Counted from the stretch's first letter, positions 53,963 through 63,659 are shown. The stretch: 64,000 nt of DNA from Lysobacterales bacterium (GCA_016721845.1 JADKHK010000013.1:1842501-1906500); one strand, 5' to 3'. The notes: generated from the sequence alone by a model not told the origin. Program-made: numbers and translations.

Positions 53963-54445
53963 CTAGCACGGACGTGTCGTGCAGCCTCGTGATCCGGATG
54001 CGGCGCGCCCTTCTGCCGGGAAATAATGCACGCGGCGGATGCGTTCGCCATCAAACTCGTAAACGGCGACGCTGCTCTGTTCGCGCAGACCATGTTCGCC
54101 CTGCCAGTAAGCCAGTTCGATCGTCACCACGCGCTCCGGCCCGGCGCTGATCTGTTCGATGCGCGAACGGCAACTTGGGCAACTGCGGAAATAGTCGGCC
54201 ATCTCGGATTGCAGCTGGGCGCGACCCGAGGTTTCGACGGTGATGCTGCGGCCATCCACGCTCAGCCACTCGACCTGCGGACTCGCCAGCGCCGCCATGC
54301 GCGTCGCGTCATGCGCATTGAACGCGGCGACAAAGGACTTCACGACGTCGATCCGTGCATCGGTGGATTTCATCGGAACCTGCACGCGCCCGCTGGCGCA
54401 GGCCGCGAGCACGAGGATCGACAGGACGGCCAGATGTTTGCGCAT
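53963..54445 (-). CDS. SnoaL/NTF2-like lipoprotein
   Basis: A 160-residue lipoprotein: signal with lipobox LAACASG, then an NTF2/SnoaL-like cone domain (VKSFVAAFNAHDATRMAAL, SPQVEWLSVDGR, RIRRVHYFPAEGR). Such folds bind small molecules and no activity can be assigned. It begins 8 bases after the stop of the ArnT-like gene on the same strand. A long frame running upstream to 56182 is the overlapping shadow of that gene. Confidence 0.8.
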   Translation of the reverse strand: MRKHLAVLSILVLAACASGRVQVPMKSTDARIDVVKSFVAAFNAHDATRMAALASPQVEWLSVDGRSITVETSGRAQLQSEMADYFRSCPSCRSRIEQISAGPERVVTIELAYWQGEHGLREQSSVAVYEFDGERIRRVHYFPAEGRAASGSRGCTTRPC

Positions 54446-54453
54446 GATGAGTC

Positions 54454-55974
54454 TCAGTTGCGTCGATTGTCGCTGTCGCGACGGGCACCGGCGATCACGA
54501 AGCGATGGGACTCGCCGAAACGCTGGACATGGTGGCCGAACTCTTTCGAGCGTGCGACGAAGTGATCGTAGTTCTCCGGCCGGACCAGGAATAGCCGCTT
54601 GCCTTCGGACTCGAGCAATTCGTTCTCGAGCGTATCGTCGTAGCGCACGTCCTGATTGTCGTACAAACCCACCCACTCGGTCGGACAATCCAGATAGAAG
54701 CCGAGGCCGTAACGCGGTGACTCGTCGATGAAGACCACTTCCTTCGGCGTGTACGGGACCATCCGATCGATGACCTTGGCGAAGTGGCGCATGTCCTTGT
54801 TGTTTTTCAGGTGCGCCGATCCGCCCTTGATCAAGACCAGCGCCACGGCCACGATCGGGATCCACCAAATCCGACGCGCCAATTTCGCGGGCTCCAGCAA
54901 CCACAGTCGCGCGATCACCAGCGCGATCGCCGGAAACAGCGGCAGCAGATACAGCGGCAGCCGCGATCGGGCGAGCATGAAGATCACTAACGGCAGGGCG
55001 ATCCAGGTGGCCAGGAATTTGGCATCCGTCGACAGCGCGGACCAGCGTGCCGGCGTTACTGGCCATTGGAACGCGCGCTGCCACAGCGTCGGCAACCAGG
55101 GCAACGTACCGAGCAGCAACGTGAATCCGTAGACGTAGAAGCCGCCCCACCACTCCGGGAACCGACCATGTTCCGACGAAGCCACACGCGCCACGACCTC
55201 TTCTTCGACGAGATAGGTCATCAAGCCCGGATTGCGCAACACCACGGCCAGGTACCAGCTCAGACCAAGCACGGCGAACACCAGCAGACCGCGCGGATCG
55301 AACAATTGCCGCGTGCTGCGCTGCGGCTGCAGGGCGTCGAAGAGGATGATGGCTGCGAGCGGCAATAACCCGGGCGGCCCCTTGGTCACGAAGGCAAGGC
55401 CAAACCCGGCCCACATCAGGACGATCCATGGCCAGACCCGATGGCCCTCGCGCAGCGGCCAGCGCGCACCGACATAGCCGAACACACCGAGGGTGGTCAT
55501 CAGGGTCAACAGCGTGTCGGTGGTCACCAGATTCGCCGCGAAAAACGACAGCGCCGTGGTCGCATACAAGGCCGCCGGCAAACCTGGCAGCGCCGGCGTC
55601 AGTCGGCGCCCGATACCGAACAACAGGCCCACGGTCAGCCCGAAGGCCAGTGCGGACGGTGCGCGAACGGCCCATTCGTTGCGACCGAACTGGGCCACGC
55701 TGGAAGCGATTGCCCAGTAGGTCATCGGCGGTTTGGTCGGGTGGATGTGGTGGCGGTGACGACGCGGCGTGATGAAGTCGCCCGAACGCAGCATCTCCAT
55801 CGCGACTTGCGTGTAGCGGCCCTCGTCGGTTTCCCACAATCCGCGCGAGCCCTGGAAGGCGAAGCCGAACGCCAGCGCGAACGCGACCGTCAGCCAGAAC
55901 GACTGCAGCATGCGCATCAGGCCACGGCCTGGCGCAGTCGTTGATGTTGGCGGATCGATCGAGGTGACGGACAT
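54454..55974 (-). CDS. ArnT-like glycosyltransferase (PMT family)
   Basis: A 506-residue inner-membrane glycosyltransferase, GT-C fold, with roughly ten or more transmembrane segments. The first periplasmic loop carries the ArnT/PMT signature WETDEGRYTQVAMEML followed by GDFITPR. ArnT transfers 4-amino-4-deoxy-L-arabinose from undecaprenyl phosphate to lipid A; other members use different sugars, and the substrate here is not known. No arn biosynthesis genes are nearby. Confidence 0.85.
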   Translation of the reverse strand: MSVTSIDPPTSTTAPGRGLMRMLQSFWLTVAFALAFGFAFQGSRGLWETDEGRYTQVAMEMLRSGDFITPRRHRHHIHPTKPPMTYWAIASSVAQFGRNEWAVRAPSALAFGLTVGLLFGIGRRLTPALPGLPAALYATTALSFFAANLVTTDTLLTLMTTLGVFGYVGARWPLREGHRVWPWIVLMWAGFGLAFVTKGPPGLLPLAAIILFDALQPQRSTRQLFDPRGLLVFAVLGLSWYLAVVLRNPGLMTYLVEEEVVARVASSEHGRFPEWWGGFYVYGFTLLLGTLPWLPTLWQRAFQWPVTPARWSALSTDAKFLATWIALPLVIFMLARSRLPLYLLPLFPAIALVIARLWLLEPAKLARRIWWIPIVAVALVLIKGGSAHLKNNKDMRHFAKVIDRMVPYTPKEVVFIDESPRYGLGFYLDCPTEWVGLYDNQDVRYDDTLENELLESEGKRLFLVRPENYDHFVARSKEFGHHVQRFGESHRFVIAGARRDSDNRRN

Positions 55975-56108
55975 GCAGGGCCACGTGATGGCAAAGGGCG
56001 CACATTATCGAACGGGACGTTCGGTCGGCGTTAGTCCGTCCGATACCTGCGCAAACGATTGTCCGGCGCGATGTCCGCTTCCGCCCGCTTTCCGCGTATC
56101 CAACGACA

Positions 56109-56170
56109 GAACCCCGGGCCGGCACGGATGGCTTTCCCTGTCTCTGCGCACCTTGGCCGGCCCGGGGTTC
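56109..56170 (+). promoter_or_regulatory. Long perfect inverted repeat upstream of globin gene
   Basis: Arms 56109-56123 and 56156-56170 are perfect 15-base reverse complements flanking 32 bases, and the right arm ends 23 bases before the globin ATG. The right arm is followed by CCCCTTTTCCC. If transcribed it would form a stable leader hairpin or attenuator; it could also be an operator. Confidence 0.5.
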
Positions 56171-56193
56171 CCCTTTTCCCATGGAGTGAGTCG

Positions 56194-56616
56194 ATGAAAG
56201 CGCGAACCGTCATCCAGGTGCAGTCGAGCTTCGCGCAGGTCGCGGCGATCGCCGACACCGCTGCGGCGCTGTTCTACACCCATTTGTTCGAACGCGATCC
56301 TTCCCTGCGCACGCTGTTCCGCGGCGACATGAAGGCCCAAGGGGCCAAGCTGATCCAGATGATCGCGGTCGCCGTGAATCGCCTCGGCAATCCCGAAACC
56401 CTGGTGCCGGTGCTGGAAAACATGGGCCGACGCCACGCCGACTATGGCGTCGTCGATGCACATTACGACACCGTCGGTGCCGCCCTGATCGACACGCTCG
56501 CCGATGGCCTCGGCGACGCCTTCACAGCGGACGTTCGTTCCGCCTGGATCGAGGTCTACGGTTTCATCGCCGCGACCATGAAGGACGCCGCGAATGCAGC
56601 GGCGCTGGCCGCGTAA
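56194..56616 (+). CDS. Single-domain bacterial globin
   Basis: A 140-residue haemoglobin of the Vitreoscilla/flavohaemoglobin type. Tyr28 in LFYTHLF is at the B10 position and His81 in MGRRHADYGV is the proximal haem ligand. The following HYDTVGAALIDTLADGLG is typical. It has no reductase domain. Such globins bind O2 or NO. The start MKARTVIQVQSSF follows a GGAGTGAG ribosome site; an in-frame extension from 56059 crosses the inverted repeat and is rejected. Confidence 0.88.
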   Translation: MKARTVIQVQSSFAQVAAIADTAAALFYTHLFERDPSLRTLFRGDMKAQGAKLIQMIAVAVNRLGNPETLVPVLENMGRRHADYGVVDAHYDTVGAALIDTLADGLGDAFTADVRSAWIEVYGFIAATMKDAANAAALAA

Positions 56617-56678
56617 GGCCGTGAATGGCTGAGACCGAGTGGCTAGAATGCGCGTCCACCCGAGCCCGGAGCGCACGC

Positions 56679-57596
56679 ATGGCCATGCAATACCCCGAAC
56701 AGATCTGGTTCAACGGCAAGATCATGCCGTGGCGCGATGCCACCGTGCACGTGATGGCGCATGCACTGCACTACGGCTCGTCGGTGTTCGAAGGCATCCG
56801 TGCCTACGACACGCCGAACGGCGCCGCAGTGTTCCGCCTGACCGATCATCTCAAGCGCCTGTACCTGTCGGCGAAGATCTACGAGATGCCGATTCCCTAC
56901 ACGCTGGACGAGTTGATCGCCGGTACCCGCGCCGTGATCAAGGCCAATGCTCTCGGCAAGTGCTACATCCGCCCGGTCGCGTTTCGCGGACTCGGTGGTT
57001 TCGGGCTGTCCGCAGACTGTCCTACCGATGTCGCGATCGCGGCCTGGCCGATGGGCGAATACCTCGGCCACGCCGTGACCGAGACCGGCATCGACGCGAT
57101 GGTGTCGAGCTGGCAGCGCTTCGCGCCCAACACGATTCCGGCCGGCGCCAAGGCCGGTGGCAATTATCTGAGCGGCCAGTTGATCGCGCGTGAAGCGCGT
57201 CGCCTGGGCTTCGGCGAAGGCATCGCGCTGGCCAGCACCGGCCTGCTGTCGGAAGGCGCTGGTGAAAACCTGTTCCTCGTCATCAATGGCGAACTGCACA
57301 CCACGCCGGTGTCGGCGGCGCTGCTCAACGGCATCACCCGCAACACCATCATCACGCTCGCCAAGGCGGCGGGCATGACCGTGGTCGAACGCGATCTGCC
57401 GCGCGAATACCTTTACCTGTGCGACGAACTGTTCATGTGCGGCACGGCGGCCGAGATCACGCCGATCAAGTCGGTCGATGGCAAGCCCGTCGGCAGCGGT
57501 CAGCGCGGTCCGATCACCACGCAGATCCAGAAGCTGTATTTCGATCTCGTCGGCGGGCGCGCGCCCGATCCGCACGGTTGGCGCGAGATGGTGTGA
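56679..57596 (+). CDS. ilvE: Branched-chain amino acid aminotransferase
   Basis: A PLP fold-IV transaminase converting branched-chain keto acids and glutamate. The 305-residue protein has HALHYGSSVFEGIRAY near the start, the PLP lysine Lys158 in GAKAGGNYL, and LLSEGAGENLFLV and FMCGTAAEITPI motifs. The start at 56679 follows a TAGAAT -10-like hexamer at 56644-56649, so an upstream frame from 56625 is rejected. Confidence 0.95.
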   Translation: MAMQYPEQIWFNGKIMPWRDATVHVMAHALHYGSSVFEGIRAYDTPNGAAVFRLTDHLKRLYLSAKIYEMPIPYTLDELIAGTRAVIKANALGKCYIRPVAFRGLGGFGLSADCPTDVAIAAWPMGEYLGHAVTETGIDAMVSSWQRFAPNTIPAGAKAGGNYLSGQLIAREARRLGFGEGIALASTGLLSEGAGENLFLVINGELHTTPVSAALLNGITRNTIITLAKAAGMTVVERDLPREYLYLCDELFMCGTAAEITPIKSVDGKPVGSGQRGPITTQIQKLYFDLVGGRAPDPHGWREMV

Positions 57597-57603
57597 CCGC
57601 AAC

Positions 57604-57634
57604 TCGGCCCGCGCTGGAACCAGGCGCGGGCCGA
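57604..57634. terminator. GC-rich hairpin between convergent ilvE and hypothetical gene
   Basis: An 11-bp perfect stem TCGGCCCGCGC / GCGCGGGCCGA with a 9-base loop, starting 8 bases after the ilvE stop. No U-run is present on either strand, so efficiency is uncertain. Confidence 0.5.
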
Positions 57635-57638
57635 ACCG

Positions 57639-58118
57639 TCACGACACGCGTTCGGACCAGCGGCCATCGACGACGAACTGCGTGCCGAAACGCTGCAGCC
57701 TGGCGTCGTCACCCACCGCAGCACGCGCCTGCGCCTCGTTCGAAAACCATACGTTGATGCTGGCCGGCCAACGGTCGGTCATGTGCGCTTGCGTGACCTG
57801 CTCGGGCGTGAGTGTCCGCAGTGCATCGCGATAGCCCTCCCAGCGGACATGCCCCGCTTCCACCGCAAGCGCATGCAGCAGATGCTTGCGCTGCAACTGT
57901 GCGCGCTTGCGGTAAAGCGCCGCGACGCCAAGTTCAGGGAACAGCCCGGCGGCATGAATGCGCCGGACCACCGGCATGGCCGCCGAAATCGACGTCGAAC
58001 GTGCGGCGCGATGCAAGCGGCGGGCGTGGTGCAGCACGCGGTCGAGCGTGTCCGTCGCGAGGGAAGAATCAGGAACCGCCGAGTTCGACTCGGCCACCAA
58101 CGATGCATGAGGATGCAT
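57639..58118 (-). CDS. Hypothetical protein
   Basis: A 159-residue soluble protein, family not recognised. The start at 58118 has GGAGTAGGT directly upstream and is preferred to 58265. The middle is Arg/His/Ala-rich and helical (DRVLHHARRLHRAARS). The C-terminal 45 residues (MTDRWPASINVWFSNEAQARAAV, ending RWSERVS) look like a small alpha-beta unit. It is convergent with ilvE and divergent from the GntP-like gene. Confidence 0.5.
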   Translation of the reverse strand: MHPHASLVAESNSAVPDSSLATDTLDRVLHHARRLHRAARSTSISAAMPVVRRIHAAGLFPELGVAALYRKRAQLQRKHLLHALAVEAGHVRWEGYRDALRTLTPEQVTQAHMTDRWPASINVWFSNEAQARAAVGDDARLQRFGTQFVVDGRWSERVS

Positions 58119-58345
58119 ACCTACTCCGTACAAGGCATGGCCGTTCTCGCCGGTGGCCATTGGAGGGTATGCAAGCTTGGGGCTTGCGATGCAGGTGCGA
58201 CGGCTTTCGCGAGGCGGGCGTCCTGACAGCCCGGCGCGCAGCGTAGCAGGTGGGCACGACGACATCGGCGTGCCGTGTACCTTCGTACAGTGGGCGGACA
58301 GGGACTTGGGCGGGACACTGGGTGCCGCCCTGGTCCGGAGCCGGC

Positions 58346-59743
58346 ATGTCGTTCATCGTTGTCCTCGCCGCACTGTGTTTCCTGATGTGGGTCGCGTATC
58401 GCGGCCACAGCGTGATCTTGTTCGCGCCCATTGCAGCACTCGGCGCCGTGCTGCTGACCGATCCGAGCCTGGTCGCGCCGATGTTCACCGGCCTGTTCAT
58501 GGAAAAGACCGCCGGCTTCCTGAAACTGTATTTTCCGGTGTTCGTGCTCGGCGCGGTGTTCGGGAAGCTGATCGAACTGTCCGGCTTCTCGACCGCGATC
58601 GTGACTGCGGCCATCCGCGTGTTCGGCAAGCAGCGCGCGATGCTGTCGATCGTCGCGGTCAGCGCGCTGCTGACGTATGGTGGCGTGTCGCTGTTCGTCG
58701 TGGTGTTCGCGGTCTACCCGTTCGCAGCCGAACTGTTCCGCCAGGCCGACATCCCGAAGCGGCTGATCCCGGGCACGATCGCGCTCGGTGCGTTCACGTT
58801 CACGATGGACGCACTGCCGGGCACGCCGCAGATCCAGAACATCATCCCGACCTCGTTCTTCGGTACCAATGCCTGGGCTGCGCCGTGGCTGGGCGTGGTC
58901 GGTGCAGCGTTCATCTTCATGCTGGGAATGAGTTACCTCGAATGGCGCCGCCGTGCCGCGCACGCGAAAGGCGAAGGCTACGGCAGCGGCCATGGCAACG
59001 AACCCGCACCGTTTTCCGGCGAACACCTGCCGCATCCAGTGTTGGCCTTGCTGCCGCTGGTCCTGGTCGGCATCAGCAACAAGTGGCTCACCGGCGCGAT
59101 CCCCAAGCTGTATGGCGAGTCGCACAGCTTCGATCCGGCGGTCATCGGTTCGGCCGCACCGGTGGTCCAGGAAGTCGCCAAGGTCTCGGCGATCTGGGCA
59201 GTGCAGGCGGCCTTGCTGATCGGCATCCTCAGCGTCATCGCGCTGGCCTGGAAGCCAGTGATGGCGGCATTCGCGGATGGCACCAAGTCGGCCATCGGCG
59301 GCGCCTTGCTGGCATCGATGAACACGGCCTCCGAATACGGCTTCGGTGCCGTCATCGCGGCTCTGCCCGGCTTCCTGATCGTGGCGAACGCCTTGAGCGC
59401 GATCCCGAATCCGCTGGTCAACGAAGCGGTCAGCGTCACCGCGCTGGCCGGCATCACCGGCTCGGCCTCGGGTGGCATGAGCATCGCACTGGCGGCGATG
59501 TCGGAAAGCTTCATCGCCAATGCGAATGCCGCCGGCATTCCGCTCGAGGTCCTGCATCGGGTCGCGGCGATGGCCTCCGGCGGCATGGACACGTTGCCGC
59601 ACAACGGCGCGGTGATCACCCTGCTCGCCGTGACCGGACTCAGTCACCGCCAGTCCTACGCCGACATCTTTGCGATCACCCTGGTCAAGACCAGTGCCGT
59701 GTTCGTCGTGATCGGCGTGTATCTGGCGACCGGACTGGTATAG
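58346..59743 (+). CDS. GntP-family permease
   Basis: A 465-residue inner-membrane transporter of the gluconate:H+ symporter (GntP) family with about 12 hydrophobic segments. The conserved MDALPGTPQIQNIIPTSFFGT and SGGMDTLPHNGAVITLLAVTGL motifs are present. Substrates in this family include gluconate, hydroxybutyrate and related acids; none can be assigned here. Start 58346 is the first ATG in front of the first membrane helix. Confidence 0.87.
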   Translation: MSFIVVLAALCFLMWVAYRGHSVILFAPIAALGAVLLTDPSLVAPMFTGLFMEKTAGFLKLYFPVFVLGAVFGKLIELSGFSTAIVTAAIRVFGKQRAMLSIVAVSALLTYGGVSLFVVVFAVYPFAAELFRQADIPKRLIPGTIALGAFTFTMDALPGTPQIQNIIPTSFFGTNAWAAPWLGVVGAAFIFMLGMSYLEWRRRAAHAKGEGYGSGHGNEPAPFSGEHLPHPVLALLPLVLVGISNKWLTGAIPKLYGESHSFDPAVIGSAAPVVQEVAKVSAIWAVQAALLIGILSVIALAWKPVMAAFADGTKSAIGGALLASMNTASEYGFGAVIAALPGFLIVANALSAIPNPLVNEAVSVTALAGITGSASGGMSIALAAMSESFIANANAAGIPLEVLHRVAAMASGGMDTLPHNGAVITLLAVTGLSHRQSYADIFAITLVKTSAVFVVIGVYLATGLV

Positions 59744-59746
59744 CGG

Positions 59747-60430
59747 CTACACCACCGCCCAGCGTCGCAGCAGGTTGTAGTAGATGCCGGTGAGCGCAAC
59801 GATGTCGCGATCGGCGCTGTCTGCGCGCGCCGACAGCGACTGGATGCTGCGGTCGAGATCATGCAACAGGGTGCGCTCACCCTCGTCGCGCACCATGCTC
59901 TGGATCCAGAAGAAGGCGCAGACCCGTTCGCCGCGCGTGACCGGCGTGACCTGATGGAGACTGCTCGATGGATACAACACCATCGATCCGGCCGGCAATT
60001 TCACTGCCTGCGCGCCGAACGGCGTTTCGATCTGCAGCTCGCCACCGTCGTAGTCGGCCGGATCGGTCAGGAACAAGGTGGCCGACAGGTCGCTGCGCAT
60101 CGTCAGGTTGGCATCCGCGATGCGCATGATCGCGCCGTCGACATGCACGCCGAAGCGACCGCCACCGGCATAGCGATTGAACTTCGGCGGATGGATGCGC
60201 TCCGGCAGCGCCGCCGACAGAAATCCCGGATGCGTGCCGAGCCGGCGCAGGATCACGTTGCCGAGCTCGATGGCCTGGGGTGCGTGGTCATCCAGCTGCT
60301 GGTTGAACTTGACCGCGCGCGACAACGTGCCCGCATTGACGACGCCGTCGATCCAGTCGGCGTTCGCAAGCGTGGCGCGAAAACGCTGGACGGTCGGGGC
60401 GTCGATCACCTCGTCGAAAGTCAGCAGCAT
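59747..60430 (-). CDS. piuC: PKHD-type Fe(II)/2-oxoglutarate hydroxylase (PiuC/YbiX)
   Basis: A 227-residue cupin-fold dioxygenase. The iron ligands are His96 and Asp98 in GVHVDGA and His159 in SSLHQV; Arg167-containing VTRGERVCAFFW would bind 2-oxoglutarate. PiuC/YbiX genes accompany catecholate or siderophore TonB-dependent receptors (PiuA/Fiu). Here it follows the receptor gene by 4 bases, matching that context. The physiological substrate is unknown. Confidence 0.92.
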   Translation of the reverse strand: MLLTFDEVIDAPTVQRFRATLANADWIDGVVNAGTLSRAVKFNQQLDDHAPQAIELGNVILRRLGTHPGFLSAALPERIHPPKFNRYAGGGRFGVHVDGAIMRIADANLTMRSDLSATLFLTDPADYDGGELQIETPFGAQAVKLPAGSMVLYPSSSLHQVTPVTRGERVCAFFWIQSMVRDEGERTLLHDLDRSIQSLSARADSADRDIVALTGIYYNLLRRWAVV

Positions 60431-60434
60431 GAGG

Positions 60435-62777
60435 TCAGAACCCGGCGCTGAAGCTGAGTTGCGCGCTGCGCGCATCACCGATGTAGGTGAAGGCGCCACT
60501 GCGGTATGCGGCCAGGTAATAGTCCTTGTCGAACAGGTTGCCGATGTTCAGGCGTGCCACCAGCGAACTGTTGATGGCATAACTCGCGAAAGCATCGAAG
60601 GTCGTGTACGACGGCACGCGGTACGAATATTCGCCGGTGTTCGCGTCGAAACCCGCCGCGGTATCGGGCTGGCCCGCGTACATCTCGCTGGAATACGTCG
60701 CCCCGCCGCCGATCGCCAGCTTCGGCGTCAACTGGTAGCGCAACTGGGCGTGGGCGCTGCGGTCGGCGAAGTTGCTCAGCGTCTTGCCGATCTGGTTGGC
60801 GGTGAAGGCCTCGAGCACTTCGGCGTCCATGACGCTGGCGGCGAACTGGCCGCTGAGCTTGTCAGTGAGATTGCCGACCGCGCCGAACTCGACGCCGCGC
60901 ACGCGGTTCTTGCCGGTGTTCAGCGTGCCCAGCGTCTCGTAGGCGTTGCCGACGCTTTCCATCACATCGTCCTTGGTGATCTGGAAGGCCGCCGCGCTGA
61001 GCAGCAGGCGCTCGTCGAACAGATTCCACTTCGTGCCGACTTCGATGTTCTCGACGGATTCCGGCTGGCTCAGCACGACCTGATCCGCCGTGCCGCACAG
61101 ACCGCCGTAACCACAGCTGCCGCCGACGTCGGACTCGCCGCCGTTGATGTCGCTCGCCGTCGCGTAGCTCAGGTAGACGTTGCCGATATCGCTGAGGTCA
61201 TGGACCAGTCCGGCATTGCCGTTCCACAACGAATCGGAATAGGCGTAGACGGTTTCGACACCGGCGTTGCTGCGCAATTGGTTGCGGTAATCGAAGTCGT
61301 CCCAGCGCAGGCCGACGGTCAGATGCCAGCGCTCACCGAAGTTCACTGTGTCCAGGGCATACAGCGACCAGGTATCGATGGCGTAGTCGGCATCGTAGGC
61401 CCCGCGCACGATGCTGCGATCCATCAGCGCACCGAGGTTCGCGACCGGCTGGCCGTCTGCACCCAGCATGCAGAAGTTCGGCGTGCCGGCACCGGCGCCG
61501 GTCAGGCAATTGCGCGTACCGTTGTTGGTGACGACGTAGTTGCCGTTCAGCACGCCGTGGTCGGTGTATTCGGTACCGATCACGAGATCATGATGCAGCC
61601 CGCCGAGCTCGCCTTCCCAGAAGGCGTTGAGCTGGTCGGCGAAGTAGTCGACCTCTTGCCAACCCTGGTGCGTGCTCAAGGTGATGGTTGCGGCACTCGG
61701 TGCCTGCGGGTCATTGGCGTTGCGCGCGCCGCCGCGTGCACCGGTCAGTACGTAGCCGTTTTCGGTATCGCCGCTGCGCATCGCGTTCTCGACGCGCCAG
61801 TCGCCAAACCCGGCGGCGACACGCAAGGTGCCGATGCCGACCCGCGACTCGAGAAAATCCTCGTCTTGCTGATAGACCGGCAGATCGGCGACCGGACGAC
61901 CGCCGCCAGGCACGATGTAGGTGCCGAGATCCGCCGCACCGGCAGCGTCGAGGTAGTAGTAGTCGCCGCTGACGGACACGTGATCCGTCGCGTTGACATG
62001 CAGCGACAGCGCCGCGCCGTCGCGTTCGCGTTCGGAAGCATTGCGGTCCGGCACCTCCTCGAAGGCATGCAGCAGGTTCGCGCGCAGCGCCACGCGTTCA
62101 CCGAGCGGCAGGTTGCTGTCCAGCGTCACGCGACGATAGGCATCGGTGCCGACGGCGGCTTCGAGTTCGTGGAAGTCGTAGTCGCCGGTGGCCTGCTTGG
62201 TGATGCTGTTGATGGTGCCGCCCGACGCGCCGCGCCCGGCATAGGTCGAGTTCGGACCCTTCGAGATTTCCACCTGCTCGACCGCGAAGGTTTCGCGCAC
62301 GGTCATGCCCGGATCGCGCAGTCCGTCGATGAACACATCGCTGCGCGCTTCCTGGCCGCGAATCACGTAACGGTCACCGAAGGCGTTGCCGTTCTCGCCG
62401 GTGCCGATGGTGATGCCGGGCTGGGCGCCGACGATGTCGCGCAGGTCGGATTGGCCGGACTCCTTGATCTGCGTTCGGGTGATGATGCCGATCGTCGCCG
62501 GCGTGTCGGCGATGTCCTGGGTGCGGCGACGGTCACCCGACACCTTGGCCTTGTACGGCGCGTTCTTCTCGGCGTAGGGATTGCTGTCGGCGGCGCGGTC
62601 TTCGACGCGCAAGACGTCAAGCTCGACCGATTCCTCATCGTCGCTCGCGCCATCCTCTGCGATGGCGGGGCCGGCGATCAAGGCGGCACTGATACCGAGC
62701 GCCAACAGGCGCGCGCCGGAAGTCGCGCCATCGCGCAGGCTGAGCGGACGAAGCACGGAGGCGGAACGTCGAGTCAT
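60435..62777 (-). CDS. TonB-dependent siderophore receptor (Fiu/PiuA type)
   Basis: A 780-residue outer-membrane receptor. After a signal peptide ending around AGPAIA there is a TonB-box-like region, a plug domain with IGIITRTQIKESGQSDLRDIVGAQPGI and RGQEARSDVFIDGLRD, and a 22-strand barrel ending QLSFSAGF with terminal Phe. Catecholate-type siderophore uptake is likely by similarity to Fiu/PiuA and the adjacent piuC. The receptor is preceded by tonB (13 bases). Confidence 0.92.
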   Translation of the reverse strand: MTRRSASVLRPLSLRDGATSGARLLALGISAALIAGPAIAEDGASDDEESVELDVLRVEDRAADSNPYAEKNAPYKAKVSGDRRRTQDIADTPATIGIITRTQIKESGQSDLRDIVGAQPGITIGTGENGNAFGDRYVIRGQEARSDVFIDGLRDPGMTVRETFAVEQVEISKGPNSTYAGRGASGGTINSITKQATGDYDFHELEAAVGTDAYRRVTLDSNLPLGERVALRANLLHAFEEVPDRNASERERDGAALSLHVNATDHVSVSGDYYYLDAAGAADLGTYIVPGGGRPVADLPVYQQDEDFLESRVGIGTLRVAAGFGDWRVENAMRSGDTENGYVLTGARGGARNANDPQAPSAATITLSTHQGWQEVDYFADQLNAFWEGELGGLHHDLVIGTEYTDHGVLNGNYVVTNNGTRNCLTGAGAGTPNFCMLGADGQPVANLGALMDRSIVRGAYDADYAIDTWSLYALDTVNFGERWHLTVGLRWDDFDYRNQLRSNAGVETVYAYSDSLWNGNAGLVHDLSDIGNVYLSYATASDINGGESDVGGSCGYGGLCGTADQVVLSQPESVENIEVGTKWNLFDERLLLSAAAFQITKDDVMESVGNAYETLGTLNTGKNRVRGVEFGAVGNLTDKLSGQFAASVMDAEVLEAFTANQIGKTLSNFADRSAHAQLRYQLTPKLAIGGGATYSSEMYAGQPDTAAGFDANTGEYSYRVPSYTTFDAFASYAINSSLVARLNIGNLFDKDYYLAAYRSGAFTYIGDARSAQLSFSAGF

Positions 62778-62790
62778 GGGCAGGAAACCT

Positions 62791-63642
62791 TCAGTCGGTG
62801 ATCAATGAAAAATCGATGGGCAAGGTCACGCTCAAACGACTGCGTTCGAGCGCCTTCGGAAATTTCGGCATCGGGTCGGCACGGCGCAGCACGTCGAGCG
62901 CTGCGGCATCCAGCAATTCGATGCCGGCGCTGCGGTGCACGGCGGCACTCAGCAGGTGGCCGTCGCGATCAATCGCGAAACGCACCTGCACGATCCCTTC
63001 GAGCTTTTGTTTCTTCGCTGCCGCCGGATACACGCGATGACGCGCCAGCCACAGCATCAGTTCGCGCAGGTATTGCGACTGCGCGCGTTTGCCGCGTGCC
63101 GTCAGCGGTCGATCCGGCGCGGGCAGCGGCGGCGACGCCGGTGCATATGCGCTGGGCGGTTGCGGCGTGACTGCGGCGACGAGCGGCGGCGTCGGGACCG
63201 GTTCGGGCACAGCTTCCGGCAAGGGCAACCGGACGTCGGGCTCGGCCGGCGTCCGGGTTTCGACCCGCGGCACGTCAGCCACGACCGGCTTCGGCTGCGC
63301 CGCCGGCGGGGCAGGTGCAACCGGGACCGGCTCCGGTGCAGGTTGCAGAAACTCGATTTCCAGCGCATCGACCTCGGATTCACCCAGCGCGGTCGGCCGT
63401 TCGGGGTCCGCGGCGCCGAGCAGCAGCGCCAGAGCCAGCAGGTGCAGGGCGATACTGGCCGAGAGGCCCAACACGCGCGGTCCGTTCAAGCCGTTCGCCG
63501 TGACCGCCGGGGGGCGGCGCGACCATCCCGCCAGCGCTGCGGCCGGATCCTCGCCATCTCCCGCCACTGGCGCGGTCGCGGGTGGAAACGGCCATGCCGC
63601 TTCGACGTGGAGACTCAGATGGACCAAAGGTGGCAACGACAT
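62791..63642 (-). CDS. tonB: TonB-family energy transducer
   Basis: A 283-residue TonB protein, transmitting proton-motive force to the receptor. A membrane helix (LHLLALALLLGA) lies at about residues 65-80, followed by a long Pro/Ala/Val/Glu periplasmic spacer and a C-terminal domain starting YPAAAKKQKLEGIVQVRF and ending LPIDFSLITD. An unusual 60-residue cytoplasmic extension precedes the helix. ATG at 63642 is chosen; a GTG at 63648 is possible. It is the first gene of the operon. Confidence 0.9.
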   Translation of the reverse strand: MSLPPLVHLSLHVEAAWPFPPATAPVAGDGEDPAAALAGWSRRPPAVTANGLNGPRVLGLSASIALHLLALALLLGAADPERPTALGESEVDALEIEFLQPAPEPVPVAPAPPAAQPKPVVADVPRVETRTPAEPDVRLPLPEAVPEPVPTPPLVAAVTPQPPSAYAPASPPLPAPDRPLTARGKRAQSQYLRELMLWLARHRVYPAAAKKQKLEGIVQVRFAIDRDGHLLSAAVHRSAGIELLDAAALDVLRRADPMPKFPKALERSRLSVTLPIDFSLITD

Positions 63643-63659
63643 GATCACATTCGCTAAGA

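Noticed and set aside
53963..56182. A 739-codon frame joining the SnoaL-like gene with sequence upstream
   Set aside because: The upstream part overlaps the ArnT-like gene out of frame. The lipoprotein signal at 54445 gives the true start.
60177..62801. An 874-codon open frame opposite the TonB-dependent receptor
   Set aside because: It lies wholly antisense to a clear receptor gene and has no domains, signal peptide or ribosome site.
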